From assembly GCA_030431355.1 (NCBI GenBank), contig JAUIJG010000295.1, forward strand, positions 1-6,778: a DNA stretch of 6,778 nucleotides. Reading direction: 5' to 3'. The first letter of the stretch is position 1; every line of letters begins with the position of its first letter. Below are positions 5,996-6,778 of this stretch, in pieces. The notes beneath the pieces are model-generated. The model was not told the DNA's origin. It made no database searches and saw only the letters and a list, made by a program, of their open reading frames with translations. The translations under genes were made by a program, and so were the position numbers. This DNA is from a bacterium (GTDB lineage: Bacteria; Cyanobacteriota; Vampirovibrionia; Obscuribacterales; Obscuribacteraceae).

Positions 5996-6627
5996 ATAAG
6001 AGACCTTGAGCTTTACCCCGGGGATAGCTCAAGGCTCACCATCACCTCACCTGAGTTGATAAAGACAGATCTGGTAATGCCCCATATTGATCTGGCCGAT
6101 TCTGATTTGATAGAGCGAGGAACCGGTGAGTTCGTGGTCAGAGACAAGAAGAAGAGTTTGCGATTGAGATATGACGCCGACTCTATAGATGGTGCCGATC
6201 ATATCCGCCTGGAGGTGCCCTCACCTAATTGTTTTTTCAATGAGCAGACCGGTGCGGCCGAGATACTTGCCTCCTGAAGAATAGATGCTCTCTCGGGCGA
6301 GTCAGAGATTCCACTCGATTTTTTGAGAGAGGGGAGCTATACCCAGGTGAGGGTAGTCGCCCTTGATGGCAAAGGGCGCCCCCTGGGTCTGCCATCCTGT
6401 CCGGTGACACTTTTCTTGAACCTTCTTTCCAGGAACTCTTATATTTACTAGGTCGGATCTGATCGGCTACTGTCCTTTGTTACGAATTGGTCTGATATCG
6501 GTCAAATGACAGATGCGCACTTTGACAGGGCAAGCTAGCCTGGGAAGAGTTGCCGCAGGGCGACTTAAATCGGCCGTCAATCTCCCTGGAGCTTCCTTGT
6601 TATGACCAGAGACAATTCTTTTCGTGA
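5996..6627 (+). pseudogene. Decayed gene for a beta-rich, probably exported protein
   Basis: The frame that ends the TPR gene resumes right after its TAG and is protein-like for about 93 codons (RDLELYPGD, GEFVVRDKKKSLRLRYD, ADHIRLEVPSPN), then meets TGA at 6275-6277. It continues in the same frame as RIDALSGESEIPLDFLREG and YTQVRVVALDGKGRPLG, looking like Ig-like beta strands, to TAG at 6449-6451. A further piece, DRLLSFVTNWSDIGQ, follows to about 6530. The next frame then carries LAWEELPQGDLNRPSISLEL and ends at TGA 6625-6627. The two stops are each one C-to-T change from CGA and CAG. No start codon with a ribosome-binding site serves the piece; TTG at 6056 is the best available. A frame just upstream (about 5913-5994, ending VVGIQKAGR) may belong to it. 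I do not recognise the family. The evidence is continuity of protein-like sequence, not homology. Sequencing error is the main alternative. Confidence 0.55.
6004..6034 (+). other. Perfect 9-bp inverted repeat just after the TPR stop codon
   Basis: CCTTGAGCT (6004-6012) and AGCTCAAGG (6026-6034) pair perfectly around a 13-nt loop that itself contains the palindrome CCCCGGGG (6016-6023). It begins 8 nt after the TPR gene stop. No T-tract follows, so it is not a standard intrinsic terminator. It could protect the 3' end of the mRNA, or be incidental within the decayed coding sequence. Confidence 0.35.
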
Positions 6628-6778
6628 ACGAGAAATCAAAAATATCAAACAGAAGGAGTGCAAAAAAGATGTATTAGAGAAGAAGCTAACCCTGAAAGAA
6701 GGGTTCTTCGACCTGCCCGGCGATGAGTTCCTTGCCATGTTGGACTCGGCCAGCGTAGACGAGCTGGAAAGTATGCTT
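6602..6778 (+). CDS. Hypothetical protein, N-terminal part (runs off right edge)
   Basis: An open frame of 59 codons runs from ATG at 6602 to the window edge. GGAG (6588-6591) stands 10 nt before it. The product opens with a highly charged helical stretch (residues 4-34, with FREREIKNIKQKE and KKDVLEKKL), possibly a coiled coil. It then reads GFFDLPGDEFLAMLDSAS and VDELESML, a more compact helical region. There is no signal peptide or membrane segment in the visible part, so it is probably cytosolic. I do not recognise the family. The start overlaps the last 26 bp of the decayed gene in another frame, and an ATGA overlap also exists with a 30-codon ORF at 6513-6605. It is on the same strand as the TPR gene and could be downstream in the same transcript. 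Confidence 0.6.
   Translation, partial: MTRDNSFREREIKNIKQKECKKDVLEKKLTLKEGFFDLPGDEFLAMLDSASVDELESML

Noticed and set aside
6275..6277. TGA as a sense codon (alternative code or selenocysteine)
   Set aside because: TGA ends the intact receptor kinase gene, no selenocysteine hairpin is evident after 6277, and TAG and frame changes also break the same region; decay explains all of these together.
1..6778. CRISPR array, tRNA/rRNA, insertion sequence, phage or defence operon
   Set aside because: I saw no regularly spaced direct repeats, no cloverleaf or rRNA-like segment, no transposase or integrase motifs, and no nuclease, helicase or toxin signatures.

Overview
This is a bacterial chromosomal window of roughly balanced base composition (near 50% GC by eye). 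It is rich in signalling genes: two Hanks-type Ser/Thr kinases, a tandem universal stress protein, a lipoprotein and a secreted TPR protein. The kinase wording (MSPEQC and MSPEC after the activation loop, followed by RSDIYSLGC), a kinase fused to extracytoplasmic leucine-rich repeats, and use of a TTG start suggest a bacterium with many eukaryote-like kinases. From memory of that style I lean towards a non-photosynthetic cyanobacterial relative (Obscuribacterales/Melainabacteria). Planctomycetes, Acidobacteria or similar phyla are not excluded, and no marker gene here settles it.

Layout. On the minus strand, 1-259 is the N-terminal part of a lipoprotein gene and 433-648 a 71-aa acidic orphan, with a perfect 11-bp hairpin between them. 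A divergent control region (649-879) holds two overlapping inverted repeats and leads into a plus-strand two-domain UspA protein (880-1758), a small basic orphan (1907-2218, start set by a good Shine-Dalgarno) and a doubtful 64-aa TTG-started ORF (2230-2424). Converging on these is a soluble Ser/Thr kinase on the minus strand (2421-3314) whose glycine-rich loop has lost all its glycines. Across a 193-bp divergent spacer with a consensus -10 box lies a receptor-type kinase (3508-5364): N-terminal kinase, one transmembrane helix, and nine regularly spaced leucine-rich repeats predicted outside the membrane. A secreted TPR protein follows (5438-5995). From about 5996 to 6627 the DNA reads like a beta-rich exported protein but is cut by in-frame stops and frame changes, so I call it a decayed gene. 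A new gene starts at 6602 and leaves the window.

How they may work together (inference): the back-to-back kinases share one control region and could form a membrane sensor plus soluble partner. The lipoprotein, the TPR protein and the decayed gene are envelope or exported proteins, and UspA is a nucleotide-binding stress protein. I see no tRNA, rRNA, CRISPR array, insertion sequence or recognisable defence system. The least ordinary items are the LRR receptor kinase, the glycine-less kinase loop, and the decayed gene that may once have been continuous with the TPR protein.
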